From Pseudomonas sp. GV085 (GTDB lineage: Bacteria > Pseudomonadota > Gammaproteobacteria > Pseudomonadales > Pseudomonadaceae), in assembly GCF_003050925.1 (NCBI RefSeq), contig NZ_QAOV01000002.1, positions 664,156 to 728,155 of the forward strand: a DNA stretch of 64,000 nucleotides, read 5' to 3'. This document shows, piece after piece, positions 33,452-42,342 of the stretch. Each line of letters starts with the position of its first letter. Within the stretch, counting starts at the first letter, position 1. Position numbers and translations under genes: made by a program. A model generated the notes under the pieces. That model ran no database searches, was not told where the DNA came from, and saw only the letters and a list, made by a program, of their open reading frames with translations.

Positions 33452-34240
33452 ATGCCGCCCATTAACGTTAGTCGAATGTCACGCACCCTGGTGTTACTCG
33501 TCGTCATCGTCGCTGCGTTGTACCTGGCGCTGTGCGTGGCGCTGTTCGTGTTCCAGCGGACACTGATTTATTTCCCGCAACCGCGTACCGTCGGCGGCGC
33601 CGAGACACTGCTCACCCTGCCGGTCGCCGACGCGCAGGTGCTGGTCTCCACCCGACCTCACGAGGGTCCCAACGCGCTGATTTATTTCGGCGGCAATGCC
33701 GAAGACGTCTCGCGCAACCTGCCCGGGTTCACCCAAGCGTTCCCTGACTACGCGCTGTATCTGCTGCATTACCGCGGCTACGGCGGCAGTTCCGGCTCGC
33801 CTTGCGAAGAAGCCATTGCCCGCGATGCCATCACATTGTTCGACCTGGTGTATGCCCATCATCGGCATGTGGCGGTGGTCGGACGCAGCCTGGGCTCCGG
33901 GGTTGCCGTGCGCCTTGCCAGCGAACGCCCGGCCGCGCGACTGGTGCTGATCACGCCCTACGACAGCCTCGAAGGGCTGGCCGCCCGTCAGTTCCGCTGG
34001 TTTCCGGTGCGTTGGTTGTTGAAGGATAAATTCCAGTCCTGGCGCTACGCTGCCCGCATCACGGTGCCGACGGTATTGATCGCGGCCGGGCATGACGAGG
34101 TGATTCCGCGCTCAAGTACCGAGCGTCTGTTGAGTCATTTCACCACTGGTGTGGCGTCATTGCAGGTCATTGCAGGGACGGGACATAACTCGATCAGCGA
34201 AAGCCCCGACTACCTCAAACGTCTGGGTGAAGGGTTGTAA
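33452..34240 (+). CDS. Membrane-anchored alpha/beta hydrolase
   Basis: About 262 residues. An N-terminal hydrophobic anchor (LVLLVVIVAALYLALCVALF) precedes an alpha/beta hydrolase domain with nucleophile Ser in VVGRSLGSGVAV, Asp in AAGHDEVIP and His in GTGHNSIS. The region after the anchor, QRTLIYFPQP, is typical of the BEM46/YfhR-like group, of unknown substrate. The start is uncertain: ATG 33452 or ATG 33476, neither with a strong ribosome site. It is divergent from the exported reductase gene. Confidence 0.8.
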   Translation: MPPINVSRMSRTLVLLVVIVAALYLALCVALFVFQRTLIYFPQPRTVGGAETLLTLPVADAQVLVSTRPHEGPNALIYFGGNAEDVSRNLPGFTQAFPDYALYLLHYRGYGGSSGSPCEEAIARDAITLFDLVYAHHRHVAVVGRSLGSGVAVRLASERPAARLVLITPYDSLEGLAARQFRWFPVRWLLKDKFQSWRYAARITVPTVLIAAGHDEVIPRSSTERLLSHFTTGVASLQVIAGTGHNSISESPDYLKRLGEGL

Positions 34241-34374
34241 AACCTCAGTGCAACTGGCCTTTTCCCATGACGAAATACGACCGTTGATCCGGGATTTTTC
34301 TGCGAGCCAATAAAAACATATTTTTATGTCTATATTGATATTGTCGAACGTTCCCACTCTCAGAGGGTCCCGTC

Positions 34375-35004
34375 ATGAATATCAAAACCCTGGCTTTGCT
34401 CCTGCTGGCTTTGTGTGCGCAACCGGTCTGGAGCCAAACGCCCGCCGCCTCGCCTGCCGCTGTCGACAGCCCCGCGCTGACCACGCGCCTGGCCGAGCGA
34501 GACCTTTGGGTCGAACACATTTTCTGGATCAGAAACTACGCGTTGGCCAATCAATCCGCCGATAAAAAGCAAGCCAAAGTCGCGGCGGACCAGGTCGTCG
34601 ACAATGCGACCAAAATCGCCAACAGCATCGCCCCGCTCTACGGCCAACCGGCGGCGGATCAACTGCTCAAGCTGCTGGCCGGTCACTGGGGCGCGGTGAA
34701 ACACTACAGCGATGCCACTGTCGCGAAAGACGCCAAGGGCAAGCAGGCTGCCGTCGCCGAGCTGACCAGCAATGCCAAGGCGATTGCGGCTTTCCTGGCC
34801 ACCGCCAACCCCAATCTGCCTGAAGCCACACTGGTCAACATGCTGTCGGCCCATGGCGGTCACCACATCGCCCAGATCGATGAGTTTGCCGCACACGATT
34901 ACGCCGGCGAAGCCCGCACCTGGGCGATGATGCGCACGCACATCCAGGCCCTTGCCGACGCGCTGACCGCCGCGCTGGTCAAGCAGTTCCCTGACAAGTT
35001 CTGA
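34375..35004 (+). CDS. Secreted helical protein of unknown function
   Basis: A 209-residue protein. The signal peptide MNIKTLALLLLALCAQPVWS ends before QTPAA. The mature part is helical, with histidines at regular places: ERDLWVEHIFWIRNYA, LLAGHWGAVKHYS and LSAHGGHHIAQID. This pattern suggests a periplasmic four-helix bundle that could bind a metal. AGAGGG precedes the ATG and an AT-rich promoter region lies upstream. The regulator gene follows 19 bases downstream, so they form a two-gene operon. Confidence 0.75.
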   Translation: MNIKTLALLLLALCAQPVWSQTPAASPAAVDSPALTTRLAERDLWVEHIFWIRNYALANQSADKKQAKVAADQVVDNATKIANSIAPLYGQPAADQLLKLLAGHWGAVKHYSDATVAKDAKGKQAAVAELTSNAKAIAAFLATANPNLPEATLVNMLSAHGGHHIAQIDEFAAHDYAGEARTWAMMRTHIQALADALTAALVKQFPDKF

Positions 35005-35023
35005 TATCGCGCGAGGGCATCCC

Positions 35024-35653
35024 ATGCTGGAAGGACTGGGCCGAACACAGCAGGACCTGCTCAATGCGCTACTGCACCATGCGGGCGGCATGAGCATTGA
35101 CGAGTTGGCTGAACATCTGGCCGTCACGCGCACGGCGATCCGCCAACATTTGGCCGCGCTGGAGCGTGACGGACTGGTGCTGCGCGGCGACACCCGTCCG
35201 ACGGGTCGTCGTCCGGAGCAGCTGTATCGGCTCACCGACCACGCGCGGGAGCAGTTCCCTCGCCACTATCAGCTACTGGCCAGCGTATTGATTGATGAAG
35301 TCGCCGCCATCATCGGCCCCGAAGCCCTGGCCACGCTGATGCGCAGCATGGGCCGCAAGCTGGCTTCGGACCTGGAACAACAGGTCGTGGACGAAGCCAG
35401 AATCGTCCAGCACATGAACCAGACAGGCTACGAGGCCGAGGTGTTTTTTCGCTCGGGAGGCACCCCGGAAATCGTCGCGCATAACTGCGTCTTCCATCGC
35501 CTGGCCGCTGCCCACCCGGTGGTCTGCCAACTGGACCTGGCCTTGATCGGCACGCTGGGCGGCGGTGAAGTCGAGCACAGCGAATGCATGGTGCGTGGCG
35601 GGCATGTCTGTCGTTTCAGGCTGCGACCGAGAGAGGACCAGGATCCCGTTTAA
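35024..35653 (+). CDS. Winged-helix regulator with a four-cysteine C-terminal domain (SufR-like)
   Basis: A 209-residue DNA-binding protein. Residues about 8-75 form a winged helix (GGMSIDELAEHLAVTRTAIR, QHLAALERDGLV). The C-terminal domain has Cys155, Cys168, Cys188 and Cys196 (NCVFHRLAAAHPVVCQLD; HSECMVRGGHVCRF). The first pair has the C-x12-C spacing I recall for the iron-sulfur repressor SufR, and the set is suited to binding an Fe-S cluster or metal. It is cotranscribed with the secreted helical protein, not with suf genes. The regulon is unknown; self-control of this operon is an inference. Confidence 0.78.
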   Translation: MLEGLGRTQQDLLNALLHHAGGMSIDELAEHLAVTRTAIRQHLAALERDGLVLRGDTRPTGRRPEQLYRLTDHAREQFPRHYQLLASVLIDEVAAIIGPEALATLMRSMGRKLASDLEQQVVDEARIVQHMNQTGYEAEVFFRSGGTPEIVAHNCVFHRLAAAHPVVCQLDLALIGTLGGGEVEHSECMVRGGHVCRFRLRPREDQDPV

Positions 35654-35803
35654 ACGGCGCACCACTCCTTATCCTTCCTCGAACGCATCGGTTGGACAAC
35701 AGGTAGTTGCTTGTCCGCCGTGAACCTTGTGTCGAGTCACCAGTCATACCCAGCGCTTTCCCCCCACTCCTATCGTCGTCATCTCTTCCGAGTTGCCCGC
35801 CCC

Positions 35804-36664
35804 ATGCGCCAAACCGCCGTTGCCTTGCGCTTTTCTTCGCTGTGCCTGTTTTCCCTGCTCCCCGTTTTTGCCAGCTCCGCCCACGCCGATGGGCAACGGC
35901 AACTGGTCGATGCCATCAACGACTATCGCGCCCATCCGCAACGCTGCGATCGACGACCGACGCAACGTTTATCACCCCTGACGCTCAAGTCGAACCTGGC
36001 CTTGCCCGTTGGCTATGGCGGTGGGTTGCGGGACCGGTTAAAGGCTTCCGGTTATCAGGCAACCATGGTGCGCTCTATCCGCGTAGTGGGTGCACGGGAT
36101 GCCGAAGAAGCCTTCGATATGTTCCAGGACGAACACTGCGCCGCACTGCTCGACAATCAATACGCCGACATCGGCGTCAGCCGCGTCGGGAGTGAGTGGC
36201 AAGTGGTGCTGGCGCGGCCGGTGCTCGACGGGCAGACCGGTGATCCACGCAACGCCGGCCAGGCGTTGCTGGCGCAGGTCAACGCAGCCCGGGCAAGGCC
36301 GCGCCTGTGTGGTCGCCAGCGCTTCGGGGCCGCGCGGCCGCTGACCTGGAACGCCTCCCTCGGCGCCGCCGCCCAGGGCCATAGCAAGGCCATGGCCTAT
36401 GGCAACTATTTCGCCCACCAGGACCCCGACGGCGACATGCCCTACGACCGCGCCAGGGCTGCCGGCTACCGTGGTCGGCAGATCGGTGAAAACATCGCCG
36501 CCGGGCAAGGCTCCCCGAGCAAGGCCATGGCCGGCTGGCTCGCCAGCCCCGGGCACTGCGCCAACCTGATGAACCCGATGTTCACCCAGGTCGGTGCCGC
36601 TTATGCCGCCAACGCCCGCAGCGACAACGGTGTTTACTGGACGATGCTGTTTGGCGCGCCCTGA
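35804..36664 (+). CDS. Secreted CAP-domain (SCP/PR-1-like) protein
   Basis: About 286 residues from ATG 35804. The signal peptide (VALRFSSLCLFSLLPVFASS) ends near AHA-DGQ. The first half is degenerate, with cysteine-containing segments, and the second half is a bacterial CAP domain: SKAMAYGNYFAHQDPDGDMPYDRA, IGENIAAGQGSPSKAMAGWL, SPGHCANLMNP. Conserved His and Glu of the CAP cavity are present. Function in bacteria is poorly known; the family is often annotated YkwD. ATG 35711 upstream would place the signal internally and is rejected. Confidence 0.83.
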   Translation: MRQTAVALRFSSLCLFSLLPVFASSAHADGQRQLVDAINDYRAHPQRCDRRPTQRLSPLTLKSNLALPVGYGGGLRDRLKASGYQATMVRSIRVVGARDAEEAFDMFQDEHCAALLDNQYADIGVSRVGSEWQVVLARPVLDGQTGDPRNAGQALLAQVNAARARPRLCGRQRFGAARPLTWNASLGAAAQGHSKAMAYGNYFAHQDPDGDMPYDRARAAGYRGRQIGENIAAGQGSPSKAMAGWLASPGHCANLMNPMFTQVGAAYAANARSDNGVYWTMLFGAP

Positions 36665-36690
36665 GGCGCTGACCAGACCCACCTTGCGGG

Positions 36691-36717
36691 CATTAAAAAG
36701 CCCGCACTGGGCGGGCT
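36691..36717 (-). terminator. Intrinsic terminator reading leftward
   Basis: AGCCCGC (36699-36705) pairs with GCGGGCT (36711-36717). On the minus strand the stem is followed by TTTTTAATG. It may end a transcript from 36770-36914 or from the beta-propeller gene further right. Confidence 0.7.
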
Positions 36718-36769
36718 CGCGGGTGAGTGAAGTAGGTGGCCGGCGCTGGTCTCCGGCTTACAAGGTTTA

Positions 36770-36914
36770 TCAGGCCTCCCACAAAAGAGCCGTGAATCTG
36801 TCTTGGAACTCTTCTGCTTCACACGGCATAAGGGCTGGATCCCAGCGCGGGGATCTTTCTAACCGTGTACCCTTCGGAACGCGCCCCACGTCTCCTTGCT
36901 ATCCTTTTGCGCAT
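36770..36914 (-). pseudogene. Candidate small gene, possibly frameshifted
   Basis: On the minus strand ATG 36914 opens a 31-codon basic frame (MRKRIARRRGARSEGYTV...). A second frame, open between a stop and TGA at 36770, reads LERSPRWDPALMPCEAEEF and then QDRFTALLWEA. The second looks protein-like but its only start, GTG 36889, lies two bases after an AAGGAG, too close to work. Joining the N-terminus of one to the C-terminus of the other would give one plausible small protein broken by a frameshift. Not recognised; it could also be chance. Confidence 0.3.
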
Positions 36915-37070
36915 CAGTCTGCGTCTTCACCTACAAGGTTGAGGATAGCAAAACAGGCACGATTGCCAACCAGGCTTTTAGACCGATTTCGACCAGCAGA
37001 AAACATGGCAGGACGGAAAAATACTATCGATCCAGGGATGGCGTTACATGGCACATCCAACATCGGTGCC

Positions 37071-37703
37071 TCAGGCAGGCCGACGCACCACCCTCACCTT
37101 GCCGCTATCGCCGCCACCGCAGAACAACCGCTCGCCGCCATCGGACTCCAGCCCCGACACGCCCACGCCTTCGGGCATTGTCAGGCTCTGCAGCACTTCG
37201 CCCGATTGCGGATCGATCCTGCGCAGCTCGCTTTCATCGCCTTCCCACGTACCGTGCCACAGCGCGCCGTCCACCCAGGTCACGCCGGTAACGAAACGGT
37301 TGGATTCGATGGTGCGCAGGATCTTGCCGGTCTCGGGATCGATCTGGTGGATCTTGCGTTCGCGGTACTGGCCCACCCACAACGTCCCTTCGGCCCAGGT
37401 CAGTCCCGAATCGGTGCCTGCGCCGGGGGCGGGAATCGTGGCGAGGATACGGCCGGTGCGGGGGTCGATTTTGTCGATGCGGTCTTCGGCGATCTGGAAC
37501 AGATGCTCGCCATCGAACGCGGTGCCGGCATGGGCAGCGACATCGATCGAGCTCAGCACCTTGCCGCTTTCCGGGTCCAGGGCGTTGATTTTGCTGTTGC
37601 TGGCGAACCAGACCTTTTCGCCGTCCCAGGTGACGCCGCACACATGGTCGACATCGGCAAACGGGCCATATTCACGAATGATCTCAGCAGTTGCGTGTTT
37701 CAT
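37071..37703 (-). CDS. Beta-propeller repeat protein (YncE/PQQ-like), cytoplasmic
   Basis: About 210 residues with four or five repeated units of the type VTWDGEKVWFAS, INALDPESGKVLSS, IHQIDPETGKILRTI and LRRIDPQSGEVLQSL. Such units fold as propeller blades. There is no signal peptide, unlike most PQQ-like or YncE proteins. ATG 37703 is favoured by AGGAA upstream. The divergence of function in the family is wide (glutaminyl cyclotransferase, streptogramin lyase-like). It is the second gene of an operon with the TPR-winged-helix regulator, 35 bases away. Confidence 0.78.
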   Translation of the reverse strand: MKHATAEIIREYGPFADVDHVCGVTWDGEKVWFASNSKINALDPESGKVLSSIDVAAHAGTAFDGEHLFQIAEDRIDKIDPRTGRILATIPAPGAGTDSGLTWAEGTLWVGQYRERKIHQIDPETGKILRTIESNRFVTGVTWVDGALWHGTWEGDESELRRIDPQSGEVLQSLTMPEGVGVSGLESDGGERLFCGGGDSGKVRVVRRPA

Positions 37704-37738
37704 TCCGGCATTCCTCATTGGGGTTGGTGGCGTTCATC

Positions 37739-38959
37739 CTAGCCACCGGGCGGCGGCACCGGGAGTAACAAGGTCGTCGCGAATCCCGGCACGGGCGGCG
37801 TCATCCAGCGCCGCGCGCGACCACGGCCAAACCATTGCACCTTGCCCTCCTCTGCCAGTGTATCGAGTGTGCGCTGTACCGTGCGCTGGCTGGTGCCCAG
37901 CGCCAATGCCAGGGCGGAGCTCGACCACGACTCGCCATCGGCGAGGCAGGCAAATACCGCGGCAAACTTTTCCTCGACCGGCGGCGCCAGCGTCACCACC
38001 TGCGTACACACCGGTGATTGCAGGGCAAAACCGCGAGCCGTCGCGGTGATGCCGGCCAAGGGCTTGAGTGCCTGACGCAACCTGCCGATTTCCACGCGAA
38101 GCCGGGCGCGATGGGATTCATCCGAGAGCTTCAAGCGGAACGCCCGCGCGATCAGCGTTTCCCGCGCTACGTCGGCGGGCCACGCTTCGGCCAACGCTCG
38201 GGCAAGCATGAACAGAATCGGCCGCGTCGCGAGCGACACCGACATGCCACAGCCACGCACAGCGTACCGGCAGGCATCCACCACCAGCGACGTGGAACCG
38301 AGCAACGCTTGAACTTCACCGAGCAACAGCGGCCGTGCCTCACCCTGGGCAATCAGGCGTGCCGCGGGGGCATCGAGCAGGCGCGCAGCGTGTTCGACCT
38401 CGGCCATCAGCGCGGCAATCCCCGCTTGACCAGCCGCTTGCCCGGCCCTGGTCAATGCGTCCCGTGCCGCGTTCGATTGCAGGCGTCGAATGGCAATACC
38501 CGCCAGTACCAGTTCATGGGTCGCACGCAATGCCGGCGGCAATGGCCCGGGATCGAGTTCGGCCAATCGCTGCTGCGCCTCATCGAGCTGACCAATCAGC
38601 AGCAACCGGCGGATTTGCAGATACCGCGCATGGGCGGCATTGACCCGATCACCGTGGTGTTCAAGGGTGACCCGCGCCGTTTCGAGCGCCTTGACCGGCC
38701 ACCCGAGTTCCCGCGAAGCCAGGGCGATTTCGGCCTCGGCCACCACACAGCGCGCACGGGCCAGCACTTCCCCGGGCGCAAAGGCCCGTTGCGCACGCTT
38801 GACCAGCGCCCGGGCCCGCACCAGGTCGCCCAGTTGCGCCATGGCGATACCGCGCAGGGCCAGCGCCGGCGCATCGTCGCGCAAGGCCACACGGTCCAGT
38901 GCGCCCAGCGGATTGCCCGCCGCCAGCGCCTGTGCGGCTGCCATGATCATCGAGTCCAT
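37739..38959 (-). CDS. TPR-containing transcriptional regulator with two winged-helix regions
   Basis: A 406-residue protein. Residues 1-225 are helical repeats rich in Ala, Leu and Arg, like tetratricopeptide repeats. Residues about 240-310 look like an OmpR/SARP winged helix (LATRPILFMLARALAEAWP, then ARLRVEIGRLRQALKPLAGI, TARGFAL). Residues about 330-390 look like a second winged helix (SWSSSALALALGTSQRTVQR, TLDTLAEEGKVQWFGRGRAR). The C-terminus is Pro-rich. Domain calls are by eye. It is followed by the propeller gene, which may be its partner or sensor. The ribosome site is weak. Confidence 0.7.
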   Translation of the reverse strand: MDSMIMAAAQALAAGNPLGALDRVALRDDAPALALRGIAMAQLGDLVRARALVKRAQRAFAPGEVLARARCVVAEAEIALASRELGWPVKALETARVTLEHHGDRVNAAHARYLQIRRLLLIGQLDEAQQRLAELDPGPLPPALRATHELVLAGIAIRRLQSNAARDALTRAGQAAGQAGIAALMAEVEHAARLLDAPAARLIAQGEARPLLLGEVQALLGSTSLVVDACRYAVRGCGMSVSLATRPILFMLARALAEAWPADVARETLIARAFRLKLSDESHRARLRVEIGRLRQALKPLAGITATARGFALQSPVCTQVVTLAPPVEEKFAAVFACLADGESWSSSALALALGTSQRTVQRTLDTLAEEGKVQWFGRGRARRWMTPPVPGFATTLLLPVPPPGG

Positions 38960-39043
38960 CGCAATCCCGCCACACTTGTCACTCCCCTCATTCGATACCC
39001 GGGTTTAGTCTAAATCACGACCTTTCACCAGGAGCGTACAACG

Positions 39044-39802
39044 ATGAACACGCACAATACCGCGACCCGGGAACAATGGCTGGCAGCACGCTTGCAACTG
39101 CTCGAAGCGGAAAAGGCCCTGACCCGACGCAGCGATGAAGTGGCCAGGCAACGCCAGGCATTGCCCTGGGTTCGCGTCGACAAGACGTACCGTTTCGATA
39201 CCGACAACGGCAGCGCAACCCTGGCCGAGCTCTTTCAAGGACGCTCGCAACTGCTGGTCTACCACTTCATGTTCGGGCCCGACTACACGGCCGGCTGCCC
39301 GTCCTGCTCAGCCATCGCCGATAGTTTCGACCCCATCGTCGTCCACCTGGCAAACCACGACGTGACCCTGATGGCCATATCCCGCGCGCCGTTGGCGAAA
39401 CTGCAGGCCTACAAGCGCCGAATGGGCTGGACCTTCCCCTGGGCCTCGGCCGCCGACAGCGACTTCACCGCCGACTTCAACGTTTACTTCACCGAAGCGC
39501 AGCAGCGTGAAGGGCTGGTCGAGTACAACTACCAGCGCGGCGGCCATGCCATGGACGCCAGTGAAGTTCCGGAACCGGTGAAACAGTTCGCCGCAACCTG
39601 TGGCACCGATGCGCCGACCTATACCCGCGACAGGCCAGGACTGAGTACGTTTGTGCTGGAAGACGGCGAGATCTATCACACCTATTCCACCTACGCCCGG
39701 GGCTTGGACGGATTGTGGGGCATGTACCAATGGCTCGACCGCGCACCCAAGGGGCGCAATGAAACGGGGCCCTGGTGGCGTCGGCATGATGAGTACCAGT
39801 GA
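39044..39802 (+). CDS. DUF899 thioredoxin-like protein
   Basis: A 252-residue protein. The DUF899 features are QWLAARLQLLEAEKALTR, LPWVRVDKTYRFD, YHFMFGPDYTAGCPSCS and GLDGLWGMYQWLDRAPKGR. The fold is thioredoxin-like, with a GCPSC pair in place of the CxxC motif. A redox or peroxidase-type role is possible but not shown. AGGAG precedes the ATG. It is divergent from the regulator gene across 84 bases, so that regulator may act on it. Confidence 0.88.
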   Translation: MNTHNTATREQWLAARLQLLEAEKALTRRSDEVARQRQALPWVRVDKTYRFDTDNGSATLAELFQGRSQLLVYHFMFGPDYTAGCPSCSAIADSFDPIVVHLANHDVTLMAISRAPLAKLQAYKRRMGWTFPWASAADSDFTADFNVYFTEAQQREGLVEYNYQRGGHAMDASEVPEPVKQFAATCGTDAPTYTRDRPGLSTFVLEDGEIYHTYSTYARGLDGLWGMYQWLDRAPKGRNETGPWWRRHDEYQ

Positions 39803-40043
39803 GCGCCAGCGGTGTCACTGACCGCTGATGAAGACGTCCGCCAGTTTGTCCACCGACGCCGTCAACTAATTCCCCTCGATTCATGAGCGATCCGGCAACA
39901 GTGTTTATCCCGCGAGCCGATATTTGCGCCCCCGCCAAACGCCTAATATCGGCTCTACCCAAGTGAGCAAACCCAATCAGATGCAACCCGCTCACAAGGC
40001 TGAATACCCTTGCAGGACAACGCTTGAACCACGAGGTGAAATC

Positions 40044-40316
40044 ATGAAACTGTTGAACATCGCACTCTTTGTTGCCCTTGGCACCGCCGGTGCCCAGGCC
40101 TTTGCAGACGACAGCCACTCGACTGCCGCCACCGGCCAGACGCCGCTTGAAACCTACACCTACGGCACCAGGCTCGATATCAAGCGCGTCATCGAAGTCT
40201 CGCAAGTCGCCGATGAATGCGGACCGGTCCCGGCGCGCATGACCTATGAAGATTCCCAGGGTCAACGTCGCACCATTGAGTATCAAGTGATGGGCACCGG
40301 ATGCTCGAACGGTTGA
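40044..40316 (+). CDS. DUF2790 exported small protein
   Basis: A 90-residue protein. The signal peptide MKLLNIALFVALGTAGAQAF ends at AFA-DDS. The mature domain (LETYTYGTRLDIKRVIEV, ECGPVPARMTYEDSQGQRRT, GTGC) matches the Pseudomonas DUF2790 family, with two cysteines likely joined in the periplasm. Many paralogues per genome are known; some respond to copper or phosphate, but the function of this one is unknown. GAGGTG precedes ATG 40044. The 240 bases upstream hold no recognisable gene. Confidence 0.87.
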   Translation: MKLLNIALFVALGTAGAQAFADDSHSTAATGQTPLETYTYGTRLDIKRVIEVSQVADECGPVPARMTYEDSQGQRRTIEYQVMGTGCSNG

Positions 40317-40372
40317 ACACTGTATGGACGATGGAGGGTCGACACTCCATGCGTACAGCGCCAGCCACATCG

Positions 40373-41305
40373 CTACACAGATGCACCGACAATTTTTTCA
40401 TCAGAGGCGAGCAAACCCGGAATGGAATGCTTCAGAAATTCCACCCAGGTTTTTATTTTTGCATCCACGAACTTGCGTGACGGGTAGATCGCAAACAGGT
40501 TCAGTTCCTCAAGCCGATACCCCGGCAATACCCGCACCAACGTCCCCGCTCGCAGGCCTTCGACGGCCGAAGCAATCGGTTGAATGCCAATCCCCATCCC
40601 GTTCTTGATCGCGAATGTCATGGCGTCAGCCGTGTTGACGTGAAAGGGCGACACCGGTGTGCTGAACGTTTCTATCCCCTGCGGGCCTTCAAATACCCAG
40701 TTCTGCGCCGGCATGACCGTGTTGACGATTCGCAGGCAATCATGGCCGCCAAGCTCACCCGGCGATTCGGGAGCCCCGCGTTTGCTCAGGTACGCCGGCG
40801 AGGCGCAGAGAATGCTGTAGGTGATACCCAGCCGCTGGGCGACGAATCCGGAATCGGGCAGGTCCCGCGCCAGCACGATCGACATGTCATAGCCTTCCTC
40901 GAGCAAATCCGGCAGCCGATTGGTCACGGTCAGGTCAAACAGAACCGAAGGATAGGTTTCCCGGTAGCGGGCGATGGCACCGATCACGTAATGGTTGCCG
41001 ATGGCCGACATGGCATGGATTTTCAGCCGGCCGGCGGGCATGACCTGAGCCGTGCCCGCCTCTTCATCGGCCTCGCGTATGTCCTGCAGAATCCGCTCGC
41101 AGCGCTGCAAATAGCGCACGCCGGCCTCAGTCAGTGCCAGGCGCCGGGTGGTGCGGTTGATCAGCCGCGTTTGCAGCCGGGCCTCCAGGCTGGAAACGGC
41201 TTTTGAAACGTTGGTCGTGGTGGTGTCCAGCATCGCGGCCGCTGCCGTGAAGCTGCCGCTTTGGGCGACCGCCGTGAAACAGCGCAGGGTCTGGAAAACG
41301 TCCAT
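40373..41305 (-). CDS. LysR-family transcriptional regulator
   Basis: A 310-residue regulator. The N-terminal winged helix (MDVFQTLRCFTAVAQSGSFT, AAAAMLDTTTTNVSKAVSSL, RLINRTTRRLALTEAG) is followed by a substrate-binding domain from about residue 90. AGGTGA precedes the ATG. LysR proteins usually act on a divergent or adjacent gene. Here the neighbour upstream on the same strand is an aldo/keto reductase 63 bases away in the efflux operon, so it may be the last gene of that operon. Effector unknown. Confidence 0.9.
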   Translation of the reverse strand: MDVFQTLRCFTAVAQSGSFTAAAAMLDTTTTNVSKAVSSLEARLQTRLINRTTRRLALTEAGVRYLQRCERILQDIREADEEAGTAQVMPAGRLKIHAMSAIGNHYVIGAIARYRETYPSVLFDLTVTNRLPDLLEEGYDMSIVLARDLPDSGFVAQRLGITYSILCASPAYLSKRGAPESPGELGGHDCLRIVNTVMPAQNWVFEGPQGIETFSTPVSPFHVNTADAMTFAIKNGMGIGIQPIASAVEGLRAGTLVRVLPGYRLEELNLFAIYPSRKFVDAKIKTWVEFLKHSIPGLLASDEKIVGASV

Positions 41306-41368
41306 CGTTTCACCTCAAGGGATAGGCAAACAGGACGGCCCCGTGACGGGCCGCCCTGACGTCAGGCA

Positions 41369-42319
41369 TTACTTTTTGCGCGCAATGAATCCAGGCACAC
41401 CGGTTTCAACCACCGAGTTGAAGCGTATACGGGTTGTGATGTCTTGTTGAATCTCAATCATGGCCCTGAGCGGCAAGGTCGAGATATCGATGTTTTCCCG
41501 GATATGGCTCGGCGTTGCCGAGGTGGTCAGGAACGCTACCCCACGTTGTACCGACCAGGCCAGCGCCACTTGGGCCGGGGTTTTCTGCACGCGCCGGGCG
41601 ATGCCGACAAGCACCGGGTCCTGCAGCACATTCGGTTCCATGCCATGCCCCAATGGCGCAAACGCCAGCAGGATAATCCCGTGCTCTTTGCAGAACTCCA
41701 GCAACTCCCACTCCGGCAAGTAAGGGTGGGACTCGACCTGCACCACGGCGGGTTTTATCCGGGCGTCGGCAACCAGCACCTTCAGCGCCTCCAGCGTGAT
41801 ATCGGACACCCCAATGGACCTCGCCCGCCCCTCATCCACCAGCCGCTCAAGCGCCCGCCACGTCTCGATCAGCGTCACGCCGCTGTCGTAGATGACATTG
41901 CCCTGCTCGTCCCTCGGGTCCTGGTTGTCGCCGGGTTGAAAGGCAAACGGCGTGTGGATCAGGTAGCAGTCGATGTAGTCCACTTGCAGACGTTGGCAAC
42001 TGGCTTCGAACGCGGGTTCGACACGCTCGGGACGATGGTTGGTGTTCCACAGTTTGGTGGTGATGAACAGGTCTTCGCGACGGATCTTGCCCTCCGCCTG
42101 CACTGCCTTCAATGCAATGCCAACCTGCGCTTCGTTGCGATAACGCTCGGCGCAATCGAAATGGCGGAAACCGGCGGCCAGCGCCTCCTTCACCGCTTCA
42201 GTCGTGGTGGCGAGATCGCGGAACAACGTACCGAACCCAACCGCCGGCATCTCGACCGCCCCATGGTTGAGCAGGAATCCGGTATCGCGCAGTCCGTCGT
42301 GAAAGGCTTCATAAGTCAT
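41369..42319 (-). CDS. Aldo/keto reductase
   Basis: A 316-residue NADP(H)-dependent reductase of the AKR3/AKR5 type. Active-site features: Asp-x3-Tyr in FDCAERYRNE, Lys in ITTKLWNTNHRPERV, His in CYLIHTPFAF, and a cofactor region LTTSATPSHIRENI. ATG 42319 has GGAG at seven bases; the longer frame starts inside the upstream gene's 3' end. It lies 23 bases downstream of the NodT gene, so the reductase and the efflux pump are coexpressed, perhaps to detoxify a carbonyl compound. Confidence 0.88.
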   Translation of the reverse strand: MTYEAFHDGLRDTGFLLNHGAVEMPAVGFGTLFRDLATTTEAVKEALAAGFRHFDCAERYRNEAQVGIALKAVQAEGKIRREDLFITTKLWNTNHRPERVEPAFEASCQRLQVDYIDCYLIHTPFAFQPGDNQDPRDEQGNVIYDSGVTLIETWRALERLVDEGRARSIGVSDITLEALKVLVADARIKPAVVQVESHPYLPEWELLEFCKEHGIILLAFAPLGHGMEPNVLQDPVLVGIARRVQKTPAQVALAWSVQRGVAFLTTSATPSHIRENIDISTLPLRAMIEIQQDITTRIRFNSVVETGVPGFIARKK

Positions 42320-42342
42320 GTCATTACTCCAGGCCGCAGCCA

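Larger units (their letters stand above)
36665..37070. other. Intergenic region with a minus-strand terminator and small-ORF remnant
   Basis: A 406-base gap between two convergent genes. It holds a minus-strand terminator at its left end, two overlapping minus-strand short frames (see the pseudogene entry) and otherwise AT-richer sequence that I cannot assign. Confidence 0.4.

Noticed and set aside
36634..36822. 62-codon minus-strand frame in the gap after the CAP gene
   Set aside because: It passes through the terminator stem and lacks a ribosome site; the neighbouring frames are better candidates.
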